Below the pieces are notes generated by a model, which worked only from the letters and a program-made list of their open reading frames with translations, did no database searches and was not told the origin of the DNA. From NCBI GenBank assembly GCA_902787955.1, contig CADAIJ010000002.1, positions 122,436-186,435 of the forward strand: 64,000 bases of DNA. Reading direction: 5' to 3'. Position 1 is the stretch's first letter, and the number at the start of each line of letters is the position of its first letter. This stretch comes from an uncultured Erysipelotrichaceae bacterium (GTDB lineage: Bacteria > Bacillota_I > Bacilli_A > RFN20 > CAG-826). The translations under genes and the position numbers were made by a program. Positions 18,741 to 27,646 of the stretch are shown here, piece by piece.

Positions 18741-20042
18741 GGTTCTACTGCTTCTAAGAAAGGAGGTTTGTATGAAGCAGAAAAAACGTTTAACGGTGGA
18801 TGATAGAATCAATCTTCAAGCATGTATAGCGAAGAATCTATCCTGGAAAGAAACGAGTAAAATTCTTAAAAAGAATCGTTCAACAATTTATCGTGAATTA
18901 AAGAAATACTTTACCATTCATGATGGAAGGCATTCTTGCGTTCATTGTGTTAAATATGATTGCTGTAAAGAACTAGGAATCAGTGTTCATCAAGGTATAA
19001 ATTACGATTGCTTTGAATCAGCTTTTTGTTCTAAATTAAATCACTTCCCTTTTGTGTGTAATAGTTGCGAAAGCAAAAAGAAATGCAATCGTGAAAAACG
19101 TTACTATGACTGCATCAATGCTGAAAATAGATCCCTAGGAAATAGAATTGGAACCAGAAAATATAAAAGGATTTCTAAAGAAAATATTGAAACCATTAAT
19201 GAAATAGTGTCACCTCTTATTTTTAAAGGTCAAAGCATTCACCACATCTATGAAACTAATGCAGTTCTTAAAATAATTTGTTGTGAAAGAACCATAAGAA
19301 GGCTTATTTATGATAGACATTTAGAAGCAAAAGCTCATGATTTAATAAGATATTCAAGATTTCCTCATAAGAAAAAACGTCTAGTTCATGATAATCATTC
19401 TCTTAAAAACATTGAGCGACTGTTTAAAAGAACTTATACAGATTTACAAAGACATCTTAAAAATCATCCAGAAGCTAGAGTTGTTCAATTTGACTCAGTT
19501 ATAGGTAAAAGAGAAGATAAATATGCGATTTTAACGATTACATTTCCAAAGGAAAGATTTCAATTTGGATTACGAATATTAAAATCGGATCCTGAGAGTG
19601 TCTATGGGAAACTTCATGACCTTTTTAGTAAACTCGGTTATAGAAAGACAAAAGCAATCTTCCCCATCTTATTAGCGGATAATGGCATTGAATTTAGCAC
19701 ATTCCATAATCTTGAAAAGTTTGATATTAAAGTCTATTTTACGAATCCTTATCGTTCAACAGATAAAGCTGAATGTGAGAGAAATCATGAATTTATTCGT
19801 TATATTATCCCAAAAGGAAAAACGTTGGATAATCTAATTCAAGAAGATATTAACTTAATGTTTTCTCACATCAATTCTTATATTAGAGAATCAAACCAAA
19901 ATAAAACTCCCTTTGAATTAATCAAAGAGAGATTTGGATCAGAATTCTTAGAATTAATTGGCATCAAACACGTCGAACCCAATGATGTTGTCTTGAAGCC
20001 AAAACTTCTTAAGAAATAAAGAAATTCTGAAGCAGTAGAACC
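18741..20042 (+). mobile_element. Complete IS30-family insertion sequence
   Basis: Perfect 14-base terminal inverted repeats, GGTTCTACTGCTTC (18741-18754) and GAAGCAGTAGAACC (20029-20042), surround one transposase gene. The element is 1302 bases. The flanking AT on both sides may be a two-base target duplication; it also extends the palindromic match to 16 bases. The insertion is intergenic, so no neighbour is broken. Confidence 0.88.
18772..20019 (+). CDS. IS30-family transposase
   Basis: 415 residues. The start is the ATG at 18772, six bases behind AGGAGG. The in-frame ATG at 18739 lies inside the terminal repeat and is unlikely. An N-terminal helix-turn-helix (ISWKETSKILKKNRSTIYREL-like region, residues about 18-42) is followed by a cysteine-rich stretch and a DDE catalytic core: Asp241 (VVQFDSV), Asp303 (LLADNG) and Glu336 (ECERNHEFIR, followed by IIPKG). 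All catalytic residues are present and the frame is intact, so the element is probably active. Confidence 0.92.
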   Translation: MKQKKRLTVDDRINLQACIAKNLSWKETSKILKKNRSTIYRELKKYFTIHDGRHSCVHCVKYDCCKELGISVHQGINYDCFESAFCSKLNHFPFVCNSCESKKKCNREKRYYDCINAENRSLGNRIGTRKYKRISKENIETINEIVSPLIFKGQSIHHIYETNAVLKIICCERTIRRLIYDRHLEAKAHDLIRYSRFPHKKKRLVHDNHSLKNIERLFKRTYTDLQRHLKNHPEARVVQFDSVIGKREDKYAILTITFPKERFQFGLRILKSDPESVYGKLHDLFSKLGYRKTKAIFPILLADNGIEFSTFHNLEKFDIKVYFTNPYRSTDKAECERNHEFIRYIIPKGKTLDNLIQEDINLMFSHINSYIRESNQNKTPFELIKERFGSEFLELIGIKHVEPNDVVLKPKLLKK

Positions 20043-20185
20043 ATCTATATCAATGCCTGTTGCAATGAATTTGTCACATTTATTGTTACAGTGGTTTTCC
20101 TATGCCTTCATTTTATCAAATCAACTTTCAATATCAACCAAAAAGCAATGATGACAAAGTCATTGCATTAAGATTTTTAATACAA

Positions 20186-20219
20186 AGAAAAAGAAGATGC
20201 ATTTTGTTGCATCCTCTTA
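20186..20219 (-). terminator. Terminator of the ABC transporter operon (minus strand)
   Basis: Read on the minus strand, an 11-bp stem (AAGAGGATGCA with TGCATCTTCTT, one G-U pair) ends in a T run, about 20 bases past the permease stop. The 200-base gap between this and the IS30 end holds only another short hairpin (GCAATGA/TCATTGC, 20145-20166). Confidence 0.75.
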
Positions 20220-20237
20220 TTCATTTAACGAGATAAT

Positions 20238-22607
20238 TTATTCTCTTTCTTTAACGGACTCTGGTAAGTTCCATTTCTTCATCGTATTCATGACTAAGAA
20301 ATGAGAAATAAGAAGGAACGCTAAAACGATTAAGGTTGAGAAAACATACATTGTAACGGTTTTAGGGAATGGGAAGATTTGATCAGGAAGTGATATTGCT
20401 TTAAGTAATGTTTTTCCAAGCAAGATACCTAAAGGAATCGCAAATGTCATTGAGACTAAATATTGAATAATAGATGTGAATAAATTTGATAAGGAAATAG
20501 ATTTTCTTTGGAAACCCAGTGTTCTCATCGTTGCAAAGGTACGTTTCTGCTCTTTTAAGTTTGTTTGCATCATATTAAAGACAATCATAAAGCCTATCAC
20601 AATAGACATGAATGTGAGCATCGCAGCGGATATTTCAAAAGCAGATAAACGCTCGTTAAATTCCGCTTTTATTACTTTAGTAAAGGAAATATATGTAACG
20701 TGATCAGCATCTTTATATTTCTCAAAGAATTCTTGTTCATTATTTACTTTAGCGAGTAATGATCCACGAGTATATTCAGGATTATAATTATCAAAATCAG
20801 TATAACTAACTTGATACATATATTCGTTTGATATCGCAGTTACTTTAAGTGGGGTGTCATTTGCGTTAATCGTGTCTCCCACTTTGGCATCAAGAAGATA
20901 TGCGTGATAAGTAGATAAAACGATACCTTCTTTATTAATATCAATCGTGTGCTCATAATCATCGACGACTTTAACTAGTTTTTGATCTTCTTTAAGTCCA
21001 TTAATTAAACCAACAGCTTTCTTATTATTAGTTGGATTAACTAGTTCACTTGGAAGATATTTAATTAAGGTTTTATCTAAGATATTTGTATCAGTATCTA
21101 AGAAGATATTTTCAATATCAGAATCACTTGGCATGTTATCAAAATAAACTTGGACATCATAATCTAGTCTTGTATTGAATAGTTGTGACATCATTGTGGC
21201 TTTAGAATCGTTAATCGCTAAAGCGACAAAGATAAGCATCGCGCTAGATAACAAACAAATACCCGACATGATATAACGAGATAAATTTCTTAATGATTGA
21301 GAAATAGAAACCTTTAATGGAATAGGCGCGTTTTTAAATAAAGTTCTAGTTAGAAGTGGAGTTTCATTCTTAGTAGGAGGTAAAGCTTTCATAGCCTCGA
21401 CTGGTTTAATACGAGCGATATTAAGTGACGCTAATAAAGATGTTAATAATGTAACAAATACAACAATACCTAAGGCAATAAAGATAATTGGAAGTTCGAT
21501 ATGGAAAGATAATGGATAAAGCTTTAAGGCACTTCCATATGCTTCATTAGCGAGTAAGGTAAATATTGAACCAATTCCAATCCCAATAAGCCAGGCTAAA
21601 ACACCTATAATTAAGCCTAAAGATAGGAAAACAAGGGAGATGCTAGTGGTTTTTTCACCTAAAGCCCTCATAATACCAATATCTTTTCGGCATTGTTTTA
21701 CAATCTGGAATAAGAATAATGCTGACACTATTAAAACAACAACAAAGAATACTGTTGGAGCGGATAAAGTGATTAAATTAATGCCGCTAACTGCATCTTT
21801 ATAATATTTAATTACTTCAGAATCTTCATATGTAGTTGCATAAGCAATATTAGCTTTAAGCATCTTAATATCGTCTTCAGTAATTACGATACCTTGTTTC
21901 TCTTTAACATATTCTTTTAAGAATTCGACTGATTCATCTAGGTTCTTCTTTTCGCCTTCTTTAAACTTGATAAGAATTTGATTAAAGGTAGCCTTTGCGG
22001 AGTTATCGATAAGAATTGATTTAGGAATATAAATATAAGCAAAATCACGGGATGAAGATATAGCGTATGGATCTGCTTTAACAATTGAAGTTTCAGGTGA
22101 AACAATAGTAGCGTCCACTTTTAAATCATATATAGTTCCATTTGGAAGTTTAGCTTTAATTGTATCATTAACTTTAATCCCATTTGCTATAGCAAAATAA
22201 TAATCCACTCTAACGCCATCTTCTTTAAGTTCACCTTCAATTAAATGATGAGTAAGAATACTATCGCTAGTGTAACCAATTAATCTCGTGGAATAAGAAA
22301 CACTATCTTTTTCAAATGTAGTGGTGTAGGTAGTTCTATATTCTGCCTTTTCAATACCAGCGTCTTCATTAAAAGAACTTGGAAGAAGAGAAATATAAGA
22401 TGATTCAATATCTCCAATTGTTTGAATATATAAATCTGGATAACCACATTCTTCGATTAAAGAATTAACCCCATTATTGACTGAATAATAAGCATTTCTA
22501 AGTCCAATAAGGATTGCACTACCAAATCCACCAACTAAAATAACGCTTAAAAGCATGAGCCAAAAGCGCTTAAGATATGGAATTAATAAGCTTTTTACTA
22601 ATTTCAT
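20238..22607 (-). CDS. FtsX/MacB-type ABC transporter permease
   Basis: A 789-residue permease with two FtsX-like halves. Each half has a leading membrane helix, a large outer domain (residues about 35-275 and 465-650), and then three membrane helices. The arrangement suits MacB/LolCDE-like mechanotransmission systems that expel peptides, lipoproteins or antibiotics rather than typical importers. The ATPase partner lies five bases upstream on the same strand. Substrate unknown. Confidence 0.82.
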   Translation of the reverse strand: MKLVKSLLIPYLKRFWLMLLSVILVGGFGSAILIGLRNAYYSVNNGVNSLIEECGYPDLYIQTIGDIESSYISLLPSSFNEDAGIEKAEYRTTYTTTFEKDSVSYSTRLIGYTSDSILTHHLIEGELKEDGVRVDYYFAIANGIKVNDTIKAKLPNGTIYDLKVDATIVSPETSIVKADPYAISSSRDFAYIYIPKSILIDNSAKATFNQILIKFKEGEKKNLDESVEFLKEYVKEKQGIVITEDDIKMLKANIAYATTYEDSEVIKYYKDAVSGINLITLSAPTVFFVVVLIVSALFLFQIVKQCRKDIGIMRALGEKTTSISLVFLSLGLIIGVLAWLIGIGIGSIFTLLANEAYGSALKLYPLSFHIELPIIFIALGIVVFVTLLTSLLASLNIARIKPVEAMKALPPTKNETPLLTRTLFKNAPIPLKVSISQSLRNLSRYIMSGICLLSSAMLIFVALAINDSKATMMSQLFNTRLDYDVQVYFDNMPSDSDIENIFLDTDTNILDKTLIKYLPSELVNPTNNKKAVGLINGLKEDQKLVKVVDDYEHTIDINKEGIVLSTYHAYLLDAKVGDTINANDTPLKVTAISNEYMYQVSYTDFDNYNPEYTRGSLLAKVNNEQEFFEKYKDADHVTYISFTKVIKAEFNERLSAFEISAAMLTFMSIVIGFMIVFNMMQTNLKEQKRTFATMRTLGFQRKSISLSNLFTSIIQYLVSMTFAIPLGILLGKTLLKAISLPDQIFPFPKTVTMYVFSTLIVLAFLLISHFLVMNTMKKWNLPESVKERE

Positions 22608-22612
22608 TTTCT

Positions 22613-23323
22613 TTACCAGACAATATCTTTAGCATCAAGTGGATGCTCATTAACTCTTTCTTTAATAATCTTACCGTTTTTTAAAGTAATTACTCTATTT
22701 GCCATGTCCGCGATAGGAGTGGTATGAGTAACAATAACCATGGTTTGACCTTGCTTACGAACGATATCTTGAAGTAACTCTAAGATTTTACGTCCAGTTT
22801 TATCATCTAACGCACCAGTAGGTTCATCACATAAAATGATTTCCGCGTTTTTAACTAAGGCTCTTGCGATAGACACTCTTTGTTGTTCTCCTCCACTCAT
22901 CTGAGAAGGATATTGTTTCATCTTTTTATCATTTAAACCCACAAGTTCTAAGGTCTTTTCACTTAAATGGCTTTGATCTTTACTCTCTAAAGACATCTTT
23001 ACATTCTCTAAAGCAGTTAAGTCTGGAAGTAAGTTATAGAACTGAAAAATAAACCCAATTTTTTCCTTACGGTATTTAGTTAATTCTTTGTCTTTATATT
23101 TAGTAATATCGACACCATTTAATAAAACTTCACCAGAAGTAGGGGAATCCATGCCACCGATAATATTTAATAAAGTTGATTTACCGCATCCTGAATTACC
23201 AAGTAAAACAAGCATTTCACCTTTATAAACATCAAAAGAAATATCATCTAAGGCTTTTACCTCAGAATCACCTTTACCATAGTATTTTTTAAGGTTTTTG
23301 ATTTCTAATAACTTTTCGCTCAT
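22613..23323 (-). CDS. MacB/LolD-type ABC transporter ATPase
   Basis: 236 residues starting at the ATG at 23323 (complement), which has a GGAG site six bases ahead. A TTG twelve bases upstream is in frame but unsupported. Walker A is LLGNSGCGKST, the Q-loop FQFYNLLPDLT is typical of this family, the signature is MSGGEQQR, and Walker B is ILCDEPTGALD with a switch His in VTHT. It energises the FtsX-like permease encoded directly behind it. Confidence 0.9.
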   Translation of the reverse strand: MSEKLLEIKNLKKYYGKGDSEVKALDDISFDVYKGEMLVLLGNSGCGKSTLLNIIGGMDSPTSGEVLLNGVDITKYKDKELTKYRKEKIGFIFQFYNLLPDLTALENVKMSLESKDQSHLSEKTLELVGLNDKKMKQYPSQMSGGEQQRVSIARALVKNAEIILCDEPTGALDDKTGRKILELLQDIVRKQGQTMVIVTHTTPIADMANRVITLKNGKIIKERVNEHPLDAKDIVW

Positions 23324-23495
23324 AATGATCTCCAAACTACTTTATATAATAAAATAGTAACACTAAAAAGTAATTATATCTTTAACGTAAATAAACAATT
23401 TTTGAAATAAATTATTCAAATTTTAATTGTCTAACGATTTCATTGAATATTAGTATCCTTCCCTCGTGTTAAAATAATAAAAAGGCGGAACTACT

Positions 23496-24332
23496 ATGGG
23501 CTTATACATTACATGCACAAATAAAATATCTTCTCGTAAGGTTGATCATATCTTTTTCTTTAATAAGAATAAGGAATTAATTGATTCAGTAAATAAGAAA
23601 GAAGTAGTGATTAATTCTAATAATGATTCTTCAAAACTTGATTCATTTAAGAGTATTGTTGAATACGCTTCTAGTAAGAATATAAATACCTATGAAATAT
23701 TAGTCGAAAATGGTAATCCGCTGGAAGATATAGTGGTTTTTCTAACAAATTATATACTTGATAAAGAACTATCCATTGGCTTAATTACCATGGATCAAGA
23801 ATTGATTAATGGCCATATTGATTTCCTTGAAGAGAATGGCGTGGCCTTACTTAATCCGTTTATTTGTTATTCGCCTTCTTATATTTCAGAACCAGATTTT
23901 TATGTAACTAAATTAGCTAATAAAGTAGAAAATAAAGGAGCGTTTCGTGCGATAGCTAAGCCTGCTCATATAGTTCTTGAAGAATCTTTCCATGATAAGT
24001 TTATGAAGCTACTCATAGAATCCGGTGAAGATAACGCGACTATCTATAAAAGAGCAGGGGTATCCCGCCAAGTATTTTCTAAAATCATTTCAAATAAAGA
24101 TATGATCCCAACAAAACTAACCATCATCTCTTTATGCATTGGTTTAGAGTTAACTTACCCTGAAGCAATGGAATTACTTGAATCCGCTGGTTATAGCTTA
24201 TCTAAATCTATTATGTTTGACTCTATAATAATTAAATTTTTAAAAGCAGAAACATACGATTATTTTTTAATTAATAGTGAACTTGATGAATATGGCTGCC
24301 CATTATTAGGCTGGCACCCAAGAGAAGACTAA
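23496..24332 (+). CDS. Unrecognised protein with HTH-like C-terminal domain
   Basis: 278 residues with no signal peptide. Residues 1 to about 150 are an alpha/beta region I cannot name. Residues about 165-278 contain a helix-turn-helix-like stretch (NATIYKRAGVSRQVFSKIIS) and the run PTKLTIISLCIGLELTYPEAMELL. From memory, this type of C-terminal domain also ends various macro-domain and other regulatory proteins in Firmicutes. The ATG has an upstream AAGGCGG. It lies at the left end of a short accessory block with AbiE and a VWA protein. It may be a regulator or defence-related protein; function unknown. Confidence 0.55.
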   Translation: MGLYITCTNKISSRKVDHIFFFNKNKELIDSVNKKEVVINSNNDSSKLDSFKSIVEYASSKNINTYEILVENGNPLEDIVVFLTNYILDKELSIGLITMDQELINGHIDFLEENGVALLNPFICYSPSYISEPDFYVTKLANKVENKGAFRAIAKPAHIVLEESFHDKFMKLLIESGEDNATIYKRAGVSRQVFSKIISNKDMIPTKLTIISLCIGLELTYPEAMELLESAGYSLSKSIMFDSIIIKFLKAETYDYFLINSELDEYGCPLLGWHPRED

Positions 24333-24384
24333 ATTATTAACCATATTATCTAAGTGAATTATTAAAATAAAACAAATTGTTATA

Positions 24385-24413
24385 TTGAAATATTGTCGCA
24401 AAAGATATACAAT
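24385..24413 (+). promoter_or_regulatory. Promoter giving a leaderless AbiE mRNA
   Basis: TTGAAA (24385-24390), a 17-base spacer and TACAAT (24408-24413). The start codon is ten bases past the -10 box, so transcription and translation start at almost the same point. No ribosome-binding site precedes the ATG. Confidence 0.6.
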
Positions 24414-24423
24414 AATTGCGACT

Positions 24424-25026
24424 ATGAAGACAGAATTAAGATCACAAATTTTACAAAGAATAAAGGATAGTAATTTAAATGCTTTTTCCTGTTTTGATTT
24501 TACTGATTTAGCCCCGTATAAAACAGTTAGCAAATGTTTAGAAAGATTAGAAGATAGTCACGAAGTTAAAAGAATAATTCAAGGTGTTTATTGTGTTAGT
24601 TTATTTGACGATGTTTTAAAACTTCCTATTTTACCTTCTATTGATGATATTATTAATTGCTTAGCCAGAAAACATAAATGGACTATCTGTCCAACAGGTA
24701 ATACTGCCCTTAATTTAATGGGATTATCAACACAAGTACCCGCTTCATACACATATCTCAGTAGTGGACCTTATAAAAATTATTTAATCTACGATACACC
24801 AGTTTCATTAAAAAGGACCATGACAAGAGAATTAATTAACTATAGTTACATTACACTGCTATTAATTCAATGTATCAAAGCTATTGGTAAAGATAATATA
24901 ACAGATAATGAAATAAACACTTTAAAACTAAGATTGAATCAAACCGATAAATTAAAAGCGTTAAAAGAAACTACATTCATACAGGCGTGGATTAGGAAGA
25001 TAATTGTGTTAATTTGTGAGGAATAA
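24424..25026 (+). CDS. AbiEi-like antitoxin of a type IV toxin-antitoxin pair (DUF6088-like)
   Basis: 200 residues from the ATG at 24424; an in-frame TTG at 24385 is part of the promoter. An N-terminal winged helix (SCFDFTDLAPYKTVSKCLERL, about residues 18-40) is followed by RIIQGVYCV and the central TICPTGNTALNLMGLS, typical of AbiEi-like antitoxins. It would repress its own promoter and neutralise the nucleotidyltransferase toxin encoded four bases downstream. AbiE systems act in phage abortive infection and in plasmid or island stabilisation. Confidence 0.78.
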   Translation: MKTELRSQILQRIKDSNLNAFSCFDFTDLAPYKTVSKCLERLEDSHEVKRIIQGVYCVSLFDDVLKLPILPSIDDIINCLARKHKWTICPTGNTALNLMGLSTQVPASYTYLSSGPYKNYLIYDTPVSLKRTMTRELINYSYITLLLIQCIKAIGKDNITDNEINTLKLRLNQTDKLKALKETTFIQAWIRKIIVLICEE

Positions 25027-25030
25027 AGTT

Positions 25031-26029
25031 ATGAAAAGAATTGTTAACTTAACTCAAGATAGAAGAAATCTTCTTTTCGAAACGGCATCAAGAGAAATGA
25101 AAGTGTCTAACACCATTATTGAAAAGGATTTTTGGGTATGTGTAGTTCTTAATTATTTATTGAACGAATCTAAATTCAAAGATTATTTTATTTTTAAAGG
25201 TGGAACATCTTTATCAAAATGCTATGACGTTATCAAACGATTTTCCGAAGATATTGATTTAGTTTTGAAATGGGATGCGATTGGTTTTAAGGACGAAGAT
25301 GTTTATAGAAAAAGAAGCAGAAATCAAGATTACAAATTTGAGTTATTAATGAACGAAAAAGGTGCTTCTTTTATTCAAAATGAATTGAAATATGATCTTA
25401 TCGACAATTTAGCGAACCATATTGAGCGAATGGAAATTATAAGCGATATAAATGATCCAATGGTGTTATATGTTAAATACCCTTCAAGCTATACTGATAA
25501 TTACATTGCTTCCTCGGTTAAATTAGAGATTGGTCCTGTATCCGCTAAAACGCCTACTGTGAAAAAACAAATCGAGCCTTATTGTTTTAGTTTTTTTAAT
25601 GCTGATAATAAAGAGTCGTTTACAGTAGAAATAGTGGAAATCGCAAGAACATTTTGGGAAAAATTATTGATTTTATATGCCGAAACAAATCGACCTTTAG
25701 ATAAGAAAATGCCTTCTAGATATTCAAGACATTATTACGATACATATATGATTTATAAATCTATTTATTTTTCTTCTATATTTAATAACAAGCAATTATT
25801 TGATGAAGTTAAAGCGTTTAAGTCAAAATACTATCGTACATCTTGGTCCAGAATTGAGGATTGTTCTTTAAACAACATTGTTATTGTTCCAAAAGAAGAT
25901 AGGTTGAAAGAATTAAGAGACGACTATAACAATATGAAAGAAATGATTTTTGACAATAAACCATCGTTTGAGGAAATAATAAAGGGCTTGTCTCAATTAG
26001 AAAAATTCCTTAATAATAATTGTGTTTAA
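25031..26029 (+). CDS. AbiEii-like nucleotidyltransferase toxin
   Basis: 332 residues from the ATG at 25031 (GAGG ten bases ahead); the GTG fifteen bases upstream overlaps the antitoxin. The nucleotidyltransferase core is clear: FKGGTSLSKCYDVIKRFSED followed by IDLVL, giving the GG(T/S)-x-n-D-x-D catalytic pattern of AbiEii/type IV toxins. These toxins block growth by nucleotide transfer, for example to tRNA. Length and motif are complete, so this is an intact pair with the gene before it, in contrast to the broken locus near 35.8 kb. Confidence 0.86.
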   Translation: MKRIVNLTQDRRNLLFETASREMKVSNTIIEKDFWVCVVLNYLLNESKFKDYFIFKGGTSLSKCYDVIKRFSEDIDLVLKWDAIGFKDEDVYRKRSRNQDYKFELLMNEKGASFIQNELKYDLIDNLANHIERMEIISDINDPMVLYVKYPSSYTDNYIASSVKLEIGPVSAKTPTVKKQIEPYCFSFFNADNKESFTVEIVEIARTFWEKLLILYAETNRPLDKKMPSRYSRHYYDTYMIYKSIYFSSIFNNKQLFDEVKAFKSKYYRTSWSRIEDCSLNNIVIVPKEDRLKELRDDYNNMKEMIFDNKPSFEEIIKGLSQLEKFLNNNCV

Positions 26030-26061
26030 ATGTCATTTCCGAATTGACCAAAACTAAAAAT

Positions 26062-26102
26062 AAATCCTCCATAATGTAGCCACAAAGTTACAAGGAGGAT
26101 TT
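26062..26102 (+). promoter_or_regulatory. Inverted repeat covering the VWA gene's ribosome-binding site
   Basis: AAATCCTCC (26062-26070) is the exact complement of GGAGGATTT (26094-26102), and the right arm contains the ribosome-binding site of the gene starting at 26109. If the mRNA starts upstream, the site would be locked in a 9-bp stem. A TTGACC/CATAAT promoter candidate (26044-26075, 20-base spacer) would start transcription inside the loop; then the repeat would be an operator instead. Confidence 0.5.
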
Positions 26103-26108
26103 TAAATT

Positions 26109-26705
26109 ATGAAGAACTTAACTGAACTTATTATCATCATCGATAAAAGTGGATCGATGCATGGCTTAGAAAAAGATGTTATCGGAGGCTTTAATGCTTT
26201 GATTGATGAACAAAAGAAAGAAGGAAAAACAAAAGTCACTACTATATTCTTTAACGATCGAGTCGACTTTATTCATGAAGAAATTGATATTAAAGAAGTT
26301 AAACCATTAGATGGAAGACATTATCAAACTCAAGGTTGTACTGCTTTACTTGACGCTATTGGAGACGCTATATCACTCGTAAAGTCTAGACACGCTAAAC
26401 TAAAAGAAGATGAACTTCCTGAACATACAATCTTTTCAATCATGACTGATGGAATGGAAAACGCATCTAGAGAATACACTTATAAGCGTATTAAAGAAAT
26501 GATTAACCTTCAAAAGAAGTGTGGATGGGAATTTATGTTTCAAGCCGCAAATATTGATACCGCCTTTGAAGCGGATAGATTAGGTATTGATGAAGATAAG
26601 GCTATGAGCTTTATAGCAACAAACGAAGGTGTTAATAAAATGATGATGAAGATGTGCGCTACTATCTCAGATGCCCGTCAAAAACCAAATAAGAAAAATA
26701 AATAG
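26109..26705 (+). CDS. Von Willebrand factor A (VWA) domain protein
   Basis: 198 residues, a single VWA domain. The metal-ion-dependent adhesion site is complete: IIIDKSGSM (DxSxS), the threonine in TQGCTALLDAIG, and the aspartate in SIMTDGMENAS. There is no signal peptide, so it acts inside the cell, probably as a protein-interaction module. Similar small VWA proteins occur in stress and defence islands of Firmicutes, but the partner here is not known. A strong AAGGAGG site precedes the ATG. Confidence 0.85.
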   Translation: MKNLTELIIIIDKSGSMHGLEKDVIGGFNALIDEQKKEGKTKVTTIFFNDRVDFIHEEIDIKEVKPLDGRHYQTQGCTALLDAIGDAISLVKSRHAKLKEDELPEHTIFSIMTDGMENASREYTYKRIKEMINLQKKCGWEFMFQAANIDTAFEADRLGIDEDKAMSFIATNEGVNKMMMKMCATISDARQKPNKKNK

Positions 26706-26741
26706 TATATAAATATCTTTTGAGCTTTAAATGTTTAATAT

Positions 26742-26777
26742 AAAAACGCCCCTCAATTCGATTTGAAGGACGTTTTT
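26742..26777. terminator. Bidirectional terminator between convergent genes
   Basis: AAAAACGcCCcTCAA pairs with TTGAaGGaCGTTTTT (two mismatches), with A and T runs on either side, so it can serve both the VWA gene and the minus-strand secreted protein. Confidence 0.8.
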
Positions 26778-26794
26778 AAGTTAAAGTTTATTAA

Positions 26795-27460
26795 TCAGCA
26801 GACGTAGTGGAATGTTAATGATCTAACCCAGTAATATTTAGTTTCACTGGTTTTTTCAGCCGTAAAGCTAAGGTTACTGCCAATATATACATCACCAGTC
26901 CATGTGTATCTAACACACTTGTTCTCTTCGTCAGCCACCCCTTCGCTCATCGTTCCTTCTGAAACAGTAAATTTTGATGTTAAGCGATTGCTTTCGCTAT
27001 TATCTAAAACGATATCAATTTGAGTAAGGTGCCTAAATTCAAATACATCCATCTTTTGAGTGCACTCATAATCGCTATAGAATATTTTGCCGTTGCCATA
27101 AGAAGAATTAACACTGAATCTAACAGTGTTTTTAGCCATAAAAGCTAAAACACAGTTATTGCCATAAGTAATACCAGATTGATTTTGCATAGCAAATACA
27201 TATCCATATGCGCCATCCTCTAAACGATAAAACACGCCAGATGTAGAATTACGACCAGATACTTCCTCCTCATCATTTTTATAGCGAACAGTGTTAATAA
27301 AGTTATCTCGATCAACAGTGATGACTCTTGCTTTATCTAGTGGATCACCGATAACTCCGACAAATGGACCATTATTTGAGTTAGCACTTACCGCAACAAT
27401 AGATGTAATCGCTGCTAATGATATAGCGGTAGTAATTAATAGATTTTTGTATTTATTCAT
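26795..27460 (-). CDS. Secreted protein of unknown function
   Basis: 221 residues from the ATG at 27460 (complement), which has AAGGAGA nine bases ahead and begins a Sec signal (MNKYKNLLITTAISLAAIT, cleavage probably near ANS). An in-frame start 16 codons upstream lacks a site. The mature part is polar and beta-rich in appearance, with no motif I recognise. It ends in a single Cys. No lipobox and no membrane anchor are visible, so it may be released or held non-covalently. Confidence 0.6.
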   Translation of the reverse strand: MNKYKNLLITTAISLAAITSIVAVSANSNNGPFVGVIGDPLDKARVITVDRDNFINTVRYKNDEEEVSGRNSTSGVFYRLEDGAYGYVFAMQNQSGITYGNNCVLAFMAKNTVRFSVNSSYGNGKIFYSDYECTQKMDVFEFRHLTQIDIVLDNSESNRLTSKFTVSEGTMSEGVADEENKCVRYTWTGDVYIGSNLSFTAEKTSETKYYWVRSLTFHYVC

Positions 27461-27646
27461 AAAAAAATTGTCTCCTTGACCGGTGTAATTATAACGAATA
27501 TTTTTCAAATGACTAGAAAAATAAATATTTTTTAATTATTTTCCTAGCGTATATCGAACACCTAATTCTTTTCTCCTAAGCAAACCAGTGGAATATTTAT
27601 TAAAAATAAAATACAATTAAACCGCTTAATAAAAAGGAATTAATTT

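Noticed and set aside
20020..20185. Remnant of a second insertion element near the IS30 right end
   Set aside because: The gap has a short hairpin and a loosely repeated TGTTGCAA/TTTGTCA also seen left of the element, but no transposase piece or matching ends.
27509..27646. A Rex (redox) operator ahead of adhE
   Set aside because: No sequence close to the usual TTGTGA-N-TCACAA pattern was found in this gap.
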